Source: Rhizobium sp. Q54 (GTDB lineage: Bacteria > Pseudomonadota > Alphaproteobacteria > UBA2966 > CAIVPW01). Taken from it: a stretch of 48,217 nt of DNA. Where the stretch lies: positions 1 to 48,217 of the forward strand of contig CAMDPO010000016.1 of NCBI GenBank assembly GCA_945904955.1, in the 5' to 3' direction. The notes under the pieces are model-generated. The model had not been told where the DNA came from. It searched no databases and worked only from the letters and a program-made list of their open reading frames with translations. Positions 17,405-27,826 of the stretch are shown here, piece after piece (positions within the stretch are counted from its first letter, which is position 1; every line of letters begins with the position of its first letter). Made by a program: the position numbers and the translations under genes.

Positions 17405-17509
17405 CCCAAGTGCCAATCGCGCCTTCGACGCCGCGCCCATGCGTGGCCGAAGGGTGAGGGCCACGGGAGAGCGTCCCGAGAAGCAAGAAAGTCCTGGAGG
17501 AAAGCCTGC

Positions 17510-19473
<1,964 letters not shown>

Positions 19474-19500
19474 GCCACAACGACACTACTGAGAACTGGA

Positions 19501-19534
19501 GGGGTCCGGCGCAAGCCGGACCCCTTTTCGTTTT
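19501..19534 (+). terminator. Rho-independent terminator of groES-groEL
   Basis: A perfect 10-bp stem (GGGGTCCGGC 19501-19510, GCCGGACCCC 19515-19524) with a GCAA tetraloop is followed by TTTTCGTTTT. Confidence 0.93.
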
Positions 19535-19553
19535 GGAGACTGCGGTGATGTCT

Positions 19554-20408
19554 CTACGGCAGCGCCTTGAGCGCCTCTCCGACGGTGACCGACATCGGCG
19601 TCGTCGCCCGGCCGATCAGCTTGGACAATTGCTTGCGGTCCTCGAACAGCGCGTCCTTCGCCGCCAGCGCGTCCCAACCGGCGATGGCCTTGGCCAATCC
19701 CGCCGGCAGTCCGAACCCCGCCAACGCCGTGGCGTATTGATCCTGCGGCATGTCCTTGTAGGCAATCGTCTTGCCCGTCTGGCGCGACACCTCGCCCGCG
19801 AGATCGGCAACCGTGAACGGTGCGTCGCCCGCCAGCTCGTACGTCTTGCCGTCGTGGCCGGGCGTCGTCAGGACCGCCACCGCCGCGTCGGCGTAGTCGC
19901 GCCGCGCCGCGCCCGACACGCGGCCGTTGCCGGCGCTGCCAATGAACGCGCCGCCCGCCAGGGCGCCGCCGATCGAGCCGGTGTAGTTCTCCGTGTACCA
20001 GCCGTTGCGCAACACCGTCAGCGGAATGCCCGACGCCTTCAGGTCTGCCTCGGTGGCGCGATGCTCTGCGGCGAGGTCGATGGCCGACGTGTCGGCGCGC
20101 AGGATGCTCGTGTAGACGATGCGCTTCACGCCGGCCTGCTTGGCGGCCGCGATGATGTTGCGATGCTGCGCCGCGCGCTTGCCGATCTCGCTCGCCGAGA
20201 TCAGCAGCAGCGTATCCACGCCCGCCAGGGCGGACTTCAGCGTCTCCGGCTTCTCGTAGTCGGCGACACGCACCTGCACTCCGAGGCTGGCGGCCTTGTC
20301 GGCCGAGCGGGCGAGCGCGACGATGCTGGCGGCGGGTACCTTGGTCTTGAGCTTCTCGACGACGAGGCGGCCCAGCTGGCCGGTCGCTCCGGTGATGGCG
20401 ATGGTCAT
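19554..20408 (-). CDS. NmrA-like NAD(P)H:quinone oxidoreductase (QorB/YtfG type)
   Basis: 284 residues, an atypical short-chain dehydrogenase. The N-terminal Rossmann motif is ITGATGQLGRLVVEKL (G-x-x-G-x-x-G), followed by the SDR-like VADYEKPETLKSAL and LLLISASE stretches. RNGWYTENY is typical of the QorB/NmrA branch that reduces quinones with NADPH or senses NADP(H). The ATG at 20408 begins directly with the beta-1 strand. It is divergent from an HxlR regulator with tandem operator-like sites between, so it is probably that regulator's target, induced by quinone or electrophile stress. Confidence 0.87.
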   Translation of the reverse strand: MTIAITGATGQLGRLVVEKLKTKVPAASIVALARSADKAASLGVQVRVADYEKPETLKSALAGVDTLLLISASEIGKRAAQHRNIIAAAKQAGVKRIVYTSILRADTSAIDLAAEHRATEADLKASGIPLTVLRNGWYTENYTGSIGGALAGGAFIGSAGNGRVSGAARRDYADAAVAVLTTPGHDGKTYELAGDAPFTVADLAGEVSRQTGKTIAYKDMPQDQYATALAGFGLPAGLAKAIAGWDALAAKDALFEDRKQLSKLIGRATTPMSVTVGEALKALP

Positions 20409-20455
20409 GAAGTAAATCCTTGGTTGGCTTGATCTGAACCAACCATATGGGTGTT

Positions 20456-20492
20456 TACTTACATTCCGTAAGTACCTACATAAACGTAAGTA
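20456..20492. promoter_or_regulatory. Tandem operator sites for the HxlR-type regulator
   Basis: TACTTAC-N5-GTAAGTA (20456-20474) is a perfect inverted repeat. An overlapping second site, TACCTAC-N6-GTAAGTA (20473-20492), reaches the regulator's start codon. HxlR/YodB-type proteins bind such TAC-rich inverted repeats. The placement predicts autorepression and control of the divergent quinone reductase. Confidence 0.6.
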
Positions 20493-20890
20493 TGAAGAAA
20501 CCAGCGACGCCCTCCAGACGGCGCGGCGACCTGTTGTCGCCAGCATGCCCATCGCGCGACGTGCTCAAGCACCTCACCAGCCGGTGGGGTGTGCTTGCGG
20601 TGGTGGCGTTGCAGAACGGTGGCACCCATCGCTTCGGCGAGTTGCGGCGCGCGATCGGCGGTGTCAGCGAGCGCATGCTGGCGCACACCCTGCAGTTGCT
20701 CGAGGGCGACGGGATGGTGGAGCGCATCGCCTATCCCGTGGTGCCTCCCCATGTGGAGTACCGGCTGACGCCCCTCGGGCGCGAGGCCGCCACCCGACTG
20801 CGGGGCCTGGCCGAATGGATCGAGGCCAGCCTGCCGCGCTTCCAGAAAGTCTGGAAGGAGCACGGCCGCGCCGCTACGGTGCCGCGATGA
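20492..20890 (+). CDS. HxlR family winged-helix transcriptional regulator
   Basis: 132 residues with the HxlR-type winged helix. CPSRDVLKHLTSRWGVLAVVAL gives the family's N-terminal cysteine and first helices, FGELRRAIGGVSERMLAHTLQLLEGDGMVER is the recognition region, and VEYRLTPLGREA is the wing. The single Cys near residue 20 is the position at which YodB/HypR-type members sense quinones or aldehydes. The ATG at 20492 is used; an earlier in-frame start would run through the operator. Its TGA overlaps the pcm ATG (ATGA), so the two are coupled. Confidence 0.85.
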   Translation: MKKPATPSRRRGDLLSPACPSRDVLKHLTSRWGVLAVVALQNGGTHRFGELRRAIGGVSERMLAHTLQLLEGDGMVERIAYPVVPPHVEYRLTPLGREAATRLRGLAEWIEASLPRFQKVWKEHGRAATVPR

Positions 20891-21552
20891 CTAAAGATAT
20901 TGACGCCCGCTGCGCCGAGATGGTGAAGAGCATCGAGACCGATGCGACCGCCACGGGCAGCCACACCGGCCGCGAGAAGTTCTCCGCTAGGGTACTCACC
21001 GCGATCCGCGAGGTTCCACGCCACAAGTTCGTGCGCGAGGGCGATCAGGCGCGTGCCTATGCCAACGGCCCGCTGCCGATCGGTCAGGGCCAGACGATCT
21101 CGCAGCCCTACATCGTCGCGCTGATGACCGATCTCCTCGACCTCACCGGCGCCGAGCGCGTGCTCGAGATCGGCATGGGGTCCGGCTACCAGACCGCGAT
21201 CCTGGCCGGCCTCGCTGCGCACGTGTACTGCGTCGAGATCCTGCCCGACCTCGCCACGGCGGCCGAGGCGCGCGTCCGCGCCCTCGGTCATACCAACCTT
21301 TCGGTCCGCGTCGGCGACGGCCACGCCGGCTGGCCGGAGCATGCGCCATACGACGCCATCTTGGTCGCCGCCGGTGCGTCGGCAGTGCCCGACGCCCTGC
21401 TCGCCCAACTGAAGCCCGGCGGCCGCATGGTCGTCCCCGTCGGTCGCGGCCGCACGACCCAGGAGCTGCTCGTCGTGTCCAAGGACGCCGCCGGCAAGCT
21501 CAGCCAGCGCTCCGCCCTGCCGGTCGCTTTCGTGCCCCTGGTGAAGGGCTAA
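20887..21552 (+). CDS. pcm: Protein-L-isoaspartate O-methyltransferase
   Basis: 221 residues, a SAM-dependent enzyme that methylates isoaspartyl residues in aged proteins for repair. Family features are REVPRHKFV near residue 44, the substrate loop PLPIGQGQTISQPYIVALM, the SAM motif I VLEIGMGSGYQTAIL, the acidic strand VYCVEI, and YDAILVAAGA. The start overlaps the HxlR gene by 4 bases. Linkage of pcm to a quinone-stress regulator suggests a damage-repair context, but this is inference. A hairpin follows the stop. Confidence 0.93.
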   Translation: MTKDIDARCAEMVKSIETDATATGSHTGREKFSARVLTAIREVPRHKFVREGDQARAYANGPLPIGQGQTISQPYIVALMTDLLDLTGAERVLEIGMGSGYQTAILAGLAAHVYCVEILPDLATAAEARVRALGHTNLSVRVGDGHAGWPEHAPYDAILVAAGASAVPDALLAQLKPGGRMVVPVGRGRTTQELLVVSKDAAGKLSQRSALPVAFVPLVKG

Positions 21553-21576
21553 GGCCCGACGGGCCTGTGGATAAAA

Positions 21577-21609
21577 GCAAACCCGCCAGCGGGCCGCTAG
21601 CGGGTTTGC
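21577..21609 (+). terminator. Hairpin after pcm, probable terminator
   Basis: GCAAACCCGC (21577-21586) pairs with GCGGGTTTGC (21600-21609), with an inner AGCGG/CCGCT pair. The following CTATTT is a weak T tract, so termination efficiency is uncertain. Confidence 0.6.
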
Positions 21610-21811
21610 CTATTTAAGCCTCCGGAAGCGGTCGCGACGGGCCGGGGAGGATCGGAGTCGGCCTTCGTTCGCGTCTAGTTCCGGTGCCAGACTGGACCGG
21701 CGATGCGCCGGGTGCCTACGGCCATGGCGTGGCCGTACTCCTTGTGTACTCGGCCTAGGTCTCGGGGTCAGTGACGGTTGTTACAAGATGTGCCGCACGG
21801 CACGCTTGCGG

Positions 21812-21845
21812 CAACCATGGCTGGCCGCATGGCCAACCATGGTTG
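21812..21845. promoter_or_regulatory. Long palindrome upstream of the Crp/Fnr gene
   Basis: CAACCATGG-C-TGGCC-GCAT-GGCCA-A-CCATGGTTG is a 34-base palindrome with one mismatched pair. It ends 19 bases before the ATG at 21865. It could be an mRNA leader hairpin or an operator. It contains two CCATGG boxes, each with an ATG, so in-frame upstream starts here are probably not used. Confidence 0.4.
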
Positions 21846-21864
21846 TCACACGTGCGCTTGTAGT

Positions 21865-22674
21865 ATGTGGCGCGAGTCATATGGCTTCGGCGGCCCACGC
21901 TTATTTGACTTTCCACAGGTATCCCGGTTTTCTTCTCTTGTGGGGATCGGGGATAGGCAGCAGGCAGCGCTCGCGGAGCTGCCCGAGGAGCGTTCGCTCG
22001 CGGGCATCCATGTGCTTTCGGTGCTTCCACCGGAAGCGCTGCGCGAAGTCGAGCGCCTTTGCCAGTTCGAGTCCTACCGGCCGGGGTCCTGGCTGTTTGA
22101 GCGCGGCCAGGAAACCAACCACGTCTTCTTCGTCCTGCGCGGCACCATCCGCGTGCTGAATTATTCCGCGACGGGCAGGGTGGTGCGCTTCGCCTCTGTC
22201 GGTCCCGGCGGCGTATTCGGCGAGCTCGCCGCGATCGACAGCCTGCCGCGCTCGGCGACCGTGGTCGCCGATCAGCCCTGCGTGGTCGCCAAGCTCGCCG
22301 CCAAAGATTTTCAGAGCCTGATCTCGAGCTCGCCGTCGTTCGCCATGGCGATGGTGCGCCGTCTCGCGCAAGTGGTGCGGGCCTGCGATGAGCAGATCAT
22401 GGACCTCGCCGAGCTCAACGCCTCGCAGCGCGTCTGCCTGCAGTTGCTGCGCCTGGCCGAGCCCGATCCGATCGTGACGACCAGCTGGGTAGTCTATCCG
22501 CTGCCTACCCAGGCAACCCTCGCCGGCGATGCTGGCACCACGCGCGAGACCGTGGCCCGCGTGCTGGGCCGCCTGCAGGCCCAGGGCATCGTGCAGCGCA
22601 AGGGCCGTTCCCTCTACATCCGTGACCGGAATCGCCTCGAAAGCCTTGCGGTCCGAGACCATCCCGACAGCTAG
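21865..22674 (+). CDS. Crp/Fnr family transcriptional regulator
   Basis: 269 residues from the chosen ATG. A cyclic-nucleotide-binding-type beta roll spans roughly residues 50-160 (YRPGSWLFERGQ, FVLRGTIRVL, GPGGVFGELAAIDSLPRSATVVA); the GELA and PRSA elements match the cAMP pocket. A dimer helix and winged helix follow, with TLAGDAGTTRETVARVLGRLQAQGIVQRKGRSLYI as the recognition motif. No Fnr cysteine cluster is visible. The start is uncertain: 21865 is an ATG, 21940 a GTG nearer the conserved part, and the frame stays open to 21778. The regulon is unknown. Confidence 0.88.
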   Translation: MWRESYGFGGPRLFDFPQVSRFSSLVGIGDRQQAALAELPEERSLAGIHVLSVLPPEALREVERLCQFESYRPGSWLFERGQETNHVFFVLRGTIRVLNYSATGRVVRFASVGPGGVFGELAAIDSLPRSATVVADQPCVVAKLAAKDFQSLISSSPSFAMAMVRRLAQVVRACDEQIMDLAELNASQRVCLQLLRLAEPDPIVTTSWVVYPLPTQATLAGDAGTTRETVARVLGRLQAQGIVQRKGRSLYIRDRNRLESLAVRDHPDS

Positions 22675-22834
22675 CCGCCTTGCCCTTTAAGTCATCTGTG
22701 TTTGTGCGGACTGCCATTGACCGTGGCGCCCTGCGGCGGGGAAGTTCGCCCAAAGGGACGCGGAGGATGCGCCGCGTGGGGCTTGAGCGCTCCTCTAGCA
22801 GTGGCCGGGTGACAGCGCCGGTCCAAGGTCGCGG

Positions 22835-24130
22835 ATGAGCATTCCCGACTTCAATTGGGGCCAGCGGCGCATCCTCGTTGTCGAGGATGATGCCGAGACG
22901 CTCGAGCGCATCCGCGCCATCTTCGCCCCGGTGCGCCTCGCGGGGCTCGAAGTCCTGCGCGACGGCGGCAAGGTCGCCGACGCGCTGGGTCGCTTCCCCG
23001 CCGACATCGTGCTGATGGAAGCCAATCCGGTGGGCACCGATGGCCTCGACGTGCTGCGCGCCATCCGTGGCCGCGAAAGCCCGAACCGCGACGTCATCGT
23101 CGCGGTAATGGTGGCGATGGCCGACGCCGAGCGCCTGCGCCGCATGTGCGGCATCGGCATCGAGAGCTTCATCCGCAAGCCGGTGACCGGCGAGGTGCTG
23201 TTGGCGCGCGTTGCCGGCGCCCTCCAGAACCCGCGCCGCTTCATCAGTTCGCTGACCTACTTCGGGCCCGACCGGCGCAAGCTGCGGGCGGTCAACGAAG
23301 CCTACCTCGGGCCCGAGAAGCGCCGCATCGTCAAGGTCAAGGAGCCGACGCCGCCACCCCGCGCTGTGACGCCGCCGCCCGCCGCGCGGGTCACGCCGGC
23401 GCGCCCGGACGATGGCGACAAGTCTGCCTGGTTCGAGGCTGCGCCGACCGCGAAGAAGCCGGAGCTCAGCGAGAACTTCTCGCTCGTCGATCCGGTCGAA
23501 CCAAAGAAGCCCAAGTCGTCCGAGAAGGTCGAGGTTCTGGGCAAGCCCAAGAAGAAGGACACCTCAGAGGATTGGGCGAGCGAGATGGCGCCCAAGGAGA
23601 CGAAGGTCGAGGAGGACACCAGCTTCGACGTCGCCGGCATGCTCGCCGGTCACTCCGAGTGGCTGCAGTCGGGCGGCACCACCGGCACCAAGGCGGTGCT
23701 GGAAGGCCAGGATCTGTCCGGCGCCGACATGCCGGGCGTGAACCTGTCCGGCGCCACCCTGCGCAACGTCATCCTGTCGACCGCCAATATGCGCGCGGCG
23801 ATCCTGCAGAGCGTCGATCTGCGCGGGTCGGTCCTGTCCGGCGCCGACCTTACCGACGGCGACCTGACCAGCAGCAACCTGCGCCGCGCCGACCTGTCGA
23901 CGGCCAAGCTGACGAACACCAAGCTCGCCGGCACCGACTTGGCCGGTGCGTCCCTGCGCGGCGCCGCCATGGAGGGCACCGACCTGCGCGGCGCCAATCT
24001 CCTCGACGCCGACATCGCCTCGACCGACCTCAGCATGACCACCGGCCTGATCCAGTCGCAGATCAACAAGGCCCGGCCGAACGTTCACACGGTCCTGCCG
24101 CCCGGTATCCGCCGCCCCGCGATCGAGTAG
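22835..24130 (+). CDS. Pseudo-receiver domain fused to pentapeptide repeats
   Basis: 431 residues. Residues 11-135 form a CheY-like receiver: acidic pocket VEDD (17-19), conserved Lys115 (FIRKPV). The phospho-acceptor position holds Glu62 (VLMEANPVGTDG) in place of Asp, which predicts no phosphorylation or a fixed on-like state. A GPDRRK motif (144-149) follows. Residues 165-285 are a K/P/E-rich linker. Residues 287-402 are about 23 pentapeptide repeats of A(D/N)Lxx type that should fold as a right-handed beta helix, ending in a TGLIQSQI cap. There is no DNA-binding or enzyme domain. It is probably a scaffold or protein-interaction output. It stands alone between a Crp gene and cysG. Confidence 0.8.
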   Translation: MSIPDFNWGQRRILVVEDDAETLERIRAIFAPVRLAGLEVLRDGGKVADALGRFPADIVLMEANPVGTDGLDVLRAIRGRESPNRDVIVAVMVAMADAERLRRMCGIGIESFIRKPVTGEVLLARVAGALQNPRRFISSLTYFGPDRRKLRAVNEAYLGPEKRRIVKVKEPTPPPRAVTPPPAARVTPARPDDGDKSAWFEAAPTAKKPELSENFSLVDPVEPKKPKSSEKVEVLGKPKKKDTSEDWASEMAPKETKVEEDTSFDVAGMLAGHSEWLQSGGTTGTKAVLEGQDLSGADMPGVNLSGATLRNVILSTANMRAAILQSVDLRGSVLSGADLTDGDLTSSNLRRADLSTAKLTNTKLAGTDLAGASLRGAAMEGTDLRGANLLDADIASTDLSMTTGLIQSQINKARPNVHTVLPPGIRRPAIE

Positions 24131-24282
24131 GGGTTCCATACGAAGTTTAGTGTACAACTGGCGGGCGCAAAGCCACGGCGCGGCTTCCTTTGGCCAGTTC
24201 CACACAGGCGAATTGGTAATTGGAAAATTCCACAGGAAACTTTACTTAGATCAGCGGATCGCCGACACTCGCGGCGGGGAGA

Positions 24283-24304
24283 AGCCCGCTACGGGCTGGG
24301 TTTT
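24283..24304 (+). promoter_or_regulatory. Small hairpin with T tract in the cysG leader
   Basis: AGCCCG-CTA-CGGGCT (24283-24297) is followed by GGGTTTT, 30 bases before the cysG start. It may be a weak terminator or attenuator. The rest of the 24131-24333 gap holds an AT-rich stretch (24205-24250, including GGAAAATTCC), which may be the promoter. Confidence 0.4.
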
Positions 24305-24333
24305 CGGCGTTTGCACCGCCGGAGGGCACTGCA

Positions 24334-25740
24334 TTGGATCAACTGCCGATCTGGTTGTCGCTGCGCGAGCGCAGCGTCCTGGTCGTTGGGGGTGGCGAAA
24401 AGGCCGCCGCCAAGATCCGCCTGGCGCTTGCCGCCGGCGCCTCCATCACCGTTGTTGCTCCGCGCCTCGGCGCTGAGGTCTCCGAGTTGGCGCGCGCCGA
24501 GCGCGTCCGTCACGTCGAGCGCGCCTTCGCCGATGGCGACACCGAGGGCCACGCCATCGTCTACGGAGCCACCGGTGTTGAGGCGGTAGACACCCACGTT
24601 TCCGCGGCAGCAAAAGCGCGCGGCGTGCTGGTCAACGTGGTCGACCGCCCGGCGCTGTCCGACTTCTCGATGCCCGCCATCGTCGATCGCAGCCCGGTGG
24701 TCGTCGGCATCTCCACGGGCGGCGCCGTGCCGGCGCTGGCGGCGGCCGTACGCGCCCGCGTCGAGGCAGCCTTGCCGGCGCGCCTCGGCCGCCTCGCGGC
24801 GTTCGCCGAATCGTTCCGTTCGGCTATCCGCGCCAAGATCGCCCAAGGTCCCGCGCGCTTGCGCTTGTGGCAGCGCATCGTGGCCGGTCCCATCGCCGAG
24901 CAGGTCTTGGCGGGCGCCGAGGCACGCGCCCATGCCGCCGTCCTGCAAGCGCTCAATGGCGGCGACGCCGAGCACTCCACGGGCACCGTGTACCTGGTGG
25001 GCGCCGGTCCCGGCGATCCCGAGCTCCTGACCCTGCGCGCCGTGCGCCTGCTGCAGACCGCCGACGTCATCGTCTATGACCGCCTGGTCGGCGAAGACGT
25101 GCTGACGTTTGCGCGCCGTGACGCGGAGCGCGTGTTCGTCGGCAAGGAGCCGACCCGCCATCCCGTCTCGCAAGACGAGATCAACGCGCTTCTGGTCGCG
25201 CGCGCCCAGGCCGGCCTGCAGGTCGTGCGCCTGAAGGGCGGCGATCCGTTCATCTTCGGCCGCGGTGGCGAGGAGGCGGACCACTTGCGCGCCGCCGGCG
25301 TTGCCGTCGAGGTCGTGCCCGGCATCACCGCGGCGCTGGCGTGCGCGGCCGCGGCCGGCGTGCCGTTGACGCACCGCGATCACGCCATGGAGGTCACCTT
25401 CGTCACCGGCCACGGCCGCGAGGAGGGCAATGCGCCCGATTGGGCGGCGCTCGCCCGCACGCGCCACACCCTGGTCGTCTACATGGGCGTCGGCCACGCC
25501 GAGGACATCGCCACCCAGCTCGTCGGCCACGGCCTCTCGGCATCGACGCCGGTGGCGATCGTTCAGAACGGGACGCTGCCGAGCCAGCGCGTCGTCGCCG
25601 CGACTCTGGGACGGCTTGCCGCGTCCATCGCCGAGCAGGGCGTGACCAATCCGGCAGTCTTCATCATCGGCGACGTGGCGCGGGCAGCGCAGTCCGACAC
25701 GACGGTCGCCGTCAACCTTGTGCGCGCGGTGGCCGGCTAA
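24334..25740 (+). CDS. cysG: Siroheme synthase CysG
   Basis: 468 residues, trifunctional. The N-terminal third is precorrin-2 dehydrogenase/ferrochelatase (VLVVGGGEKAAAKIRLALAAGA, then VNVVDRP, FSMPAIVDRSP and ISTGGAVPALA). The C-terminal half is uroporphyrinogen-III methyltransferase (VYLVGAGPGDPELLTLRA, D-V-I-V-YDRLV, VRLKGGDPFIFGRGGEE, VPGITAALACAA, TGHG). It makes siroheme for the sulfite reductase two genes downstream. A TTG start at 24334 with GGAGGG 7 bases upstream is the best choice. DUF2849 starts inside its stop codon (TAATG). Confidence 0.94.
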   Translation: MDQLPIWLSLRERSVLVVGGGEKAAAKIRLALAAGASITVVAPRLGAEVSELARAERVRHVERAFADGDTEGHAIVYGATGVEAVDTHVSAAAKARGVLVNVVDRPALSDFSMPAIVDRSPVVVGISTGGAVPALAAAVRARVEAALPARLGRLAAFAESFRSAIRAKIAQGPARLRLWQRIVAGPIAEQVLAGAEARAHAAVLQALNGGDAEHSTGTVYLVGAGPGDPELLTLRAVRLLQTADVIVYDRLVGEDVLTFARRDAERVFVGKEPTRHPVSQDEINALLVARAQAGLQVVRLKGGDPFIFGRGGEEADHLRAAGVAVEVVPGITAALACAAAAGVPLTHRDHAMEVTFVTGHGREEGNAPDWAALARTRHTLVVYMGVGHAEDIATQLVGHGLSASTPVAIVQNGTLPSQRVVAATLGRLAASIAEQGVTNPAVFIIGDVARAAQSDTTVAVNLVRAVAG

Positions 25741-26168
25741 TGGACGGAACTCCCAAGAAGGCCTCGGCCGCCGAGGCCGCGAAGAATCCGAAGGCGAGCC
25801 AGCAGGTGATGACCGCCTACCGCCTCGAGGATGGCCACGTCATCTACCTCGCCGCCGATGGCAGCTGGAGCGAGTGGATCGAACAGGCGCGCATTGCGAC
25901 CACCAAGGAAGAGGCAGACGCCCTCACCGCGGCGGCCAAAGACGCGACGGATGCCAACCAGATCTTCGAGACCTATCTCATCGACGTGACCACGGACGGG
26001 CGCACATGGCCCGTGACGATGCGCGAGGTCATGCGCGCCCAGGGTCCGACCATCCACCCGCAGTTCGGCAAGCAGGCCGAGCGCGGCGAGCGTGTCACCG
26101 CCGTGGCGAACGCCGCGGGCGGTAAGCGTACCGAGCGCGGCGAGCGCCGTGAAAATCGAGAAGGCTAG
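25740..26168 (+). CDS. DUF2849 domain protein
   Basis: 142 residues, small and hydrophilic. The DUF2849 core is at 22-105 (QVMTAYRLEDGHVIYLAADGSWSEW, then A-x-ATTKEEADAL and YLIDVTTDGR). The C-terminal 40 residues are low-complexity and basic. This family usually lies between cysG and cysI in alphaproteobacteria, as it does here: its ATG overlaps the cysG stop by one base and cysI begins 2 bases past its own stop. It probably assists siroheme delivery or sulfite reductase function; no activity is proven. Confidence 0.87.
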   Translation: MDGTPKKASAAEAAKNPKASQQVMTAYRLEDGHVIYLAADGSWSEWIEQARIATTKEEADALTAAAKDATDANQIFETYLIDVTTDGRTWPVTMREVMRAQGPTIHPQFGKQAERGERVTAVANAAGGKRTERGERRENREG

Positions 26169-26170
26169 CA

Positions 26171-27826
26171 ATGTACCGCTACGACGAGTTCGATCAGGTA
26201 GTCGTCAAGGAACGCGTCGAGCAGTTCCGTGGCCAGGTGGAGCGCCGCCTCAAGGGCGAGCTCACCACCGACGAGTTCCGCCCGCTGCGCCTGATGAACG
26301 GGCTGTACGCGCAGCTGCATGCCTACATGCTGCGCGTCGCCATTCCGTACGGCACGCTGTCGACGCGCCAGATGCACATGCTCGCGCACATCGCGCGCAA
26401 GTACGACCGCGACTACGGCCATTTCACCACGCGCCAGAACATCCAGTACAACTGGCCGCGCCTCGTCGACGTGCCCGACATCCTCGCCGACCTAGCGTCA
26501 GTGGAGATGCACGCCATCCAGACGTCGGGCAACTGCATCCGCAACGTCACCTCGGACCAGTACGCCGGCGTCGCGGCCGACGAGATCGTCGACAGCCGCA
26601 TCTACTCCGAGATCCTGCGCCAGTGGTCGACGTTCCACCCGGAATTCTCGTTCCTGCCGCGCAAGTTCAAGATCGCGGTGACGGCCGCCGCCGACGACCG
26701 CGCCGCCGTGCGCTTCCACGACATCGGCGTCATCGTTCACAAGAACGAGGCGGGCGAGATCGGCTTCGAGATCATGGCCGGCGGCGGCATGGGCCGCACT
26801 CCGGCGGTGGCGCCGACCCTCAACAAGTTCGTGCCGGAACGCGACCTGCTCGCCTACTGCGAGGCGATCCTGCGCGTCTACAACCTGCTCGGACGGCGCG
26901 ACAACCTATTCAAGGCGCGCATCAAGATCCTGGTGATGTCGACCGGCGTCGAGGCCTTCACCAAGATGGTCGAGGAAGAGTTCGCGCTCATCAAGGACTC
27001 GGCGCTGAAGCTCCCCGAGGAGGAGATCGCGCGCATCCGCGCCTACTTCGCGCCGCCGGGCTACGAGGACCTGGCCCCCCAGTCGAAGGCGCTCGACGCG
27101 CACCTCTTGAAGGACAAAGCCTTCGCTGATTGGCACAGCGTCAACGCTGCTGCCCACAAGCAGCCGGGCTACGTCATTGCGACCGCGTCCCTGAAGCCGA
27201 CCGGCGGCGTTCCGGGCGACTGCTCCTCAGACCAGATGGATGCCATCGCCGACCTTGCCAAGAAGTACAGCTTGGGCGAGGTGCGCGTCACCCACGAGCA
27301 GAACCTCGTGTTCCCCTACGTGCGGCAGGACGACCTCTACGCCCTGTGGCAGCAGTTCGTGCGCCTCGGCATCGCCACGCCGAACCTCGACCTGATCTCC
27401 GACATCATCTCGTGCCCGGGCCTGGACTACTGCGGCCTCGCCACGGCGCGCTCGATCCCGGTGGCGCAGCAGCTGTCCGAGCGCTTCGCCGACCTGAAGC
27501 GGCAGAAGGACATCGGCGAGCTGCGCCTCAACATCTCGGGCTGCATCAACGCCTGCGGGCACCACCATGCCGGCAACATCGGCATCCTCGGCGTGGATAA
27601 GGCGAACCAGGAGTTCTACCAGGTGACGCTCGGCGGCCATGACGGCGCCGATGCCAGCATCGGCGAGATCGTCGGTCCGTCGTTTCCGTCCGACAAGATC
27701 ATCGACGCCGTCGAAACGGTCGTCGACGTCTACATGGCGCAACGCCAGGGCAAGGAACGCTTCATCGACACCTATCGCCGTGTCGGCATGAAGCCGTTCA
27801 AGGAGAAGCTCTATGCCGCTCATTAG
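26171..27826 (+). CDS. cysI: Siroheme-dependent sulfite reductase (CysI-like, nitrite/sulfite reductase family)
   Basis: 551 residues. Reduces sulfite to sulfide by six electrons using coupled siroheme and [4Fe-4S] cofactors. The cluster ligands are Cys415 and Cys421 (CPGLDYCGLA) and Cys458 and Cys462 (SGCINACGHHHAGNIG). The first half has the ferredoxin-like repeat, with HFTTRQNIQYNW and TSGNCIRNVTSD (siroheme contacts). A DUF934-CysH gene overlaps its 3' end by 14 bases. No separate flavoprotein (CysJ) is in the operon, so the electron donor is probably ferredoxin or another reductase. Confidence 0.93.
   Translation: MYRYDEFDQVVVKERVEQFRGQVERRLKGELTTDEFRPLRLMNGLYAQLHAYMLRVAIPYGTLSTRQMHMLAHIARKYDRDYGHFTTRQNIQYNWPRLVDVPDILADLASVEMHAIQTSGNCIRNVTSDQYAGVAADEIVDSRIYSEILRQWSTFHPEFSFLPRKFKIAVTAAADDRAAVRFHDIGVIVHKNEAGEIGFEIMAGGGMGRTPAVAPTLNKFVPERDLLAYCEAILRVYNLLGRRDNLFKARIKILVMSTGVEAFTKMVEEEFALIKDSALKLPEEEIARIRAYFAPPGYEDLAPQSKALDAHLLKDKAFADWHSVNAAAHKQPGYVIATASLKPTGGVPGDCSSDQMDAIADLAKKYSLGEVRVTHEQNLVFPYVRQDDLYALWQQFVRLGIATPNLDLISDIISCPGLDYCGLATARSIPVAQQLSERFADLKRQKDIGELRLNISGCINACGHHHAGNIGILGVDKANQEFYQVTLGGHDGADASIGEIVGPSFPSDKIIDAVETVVDVYMAQRQGKERFIDTYRRVGMKPFKEKLYAAH

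Noticed and set aside
17195..17509. CIRCE element before groES
   Set aside because: No TTAGCACTC/GAGTGCTAA inverted repeat; a sigma-32-like promoter explains the region better.
21610..21777. tRNA or other structured RNA after pcm
   Set aside because: Some inverted repeats are present, but no cloverleaf arms, T-loop (GGTTCGAATCC type) or known RNA signature.
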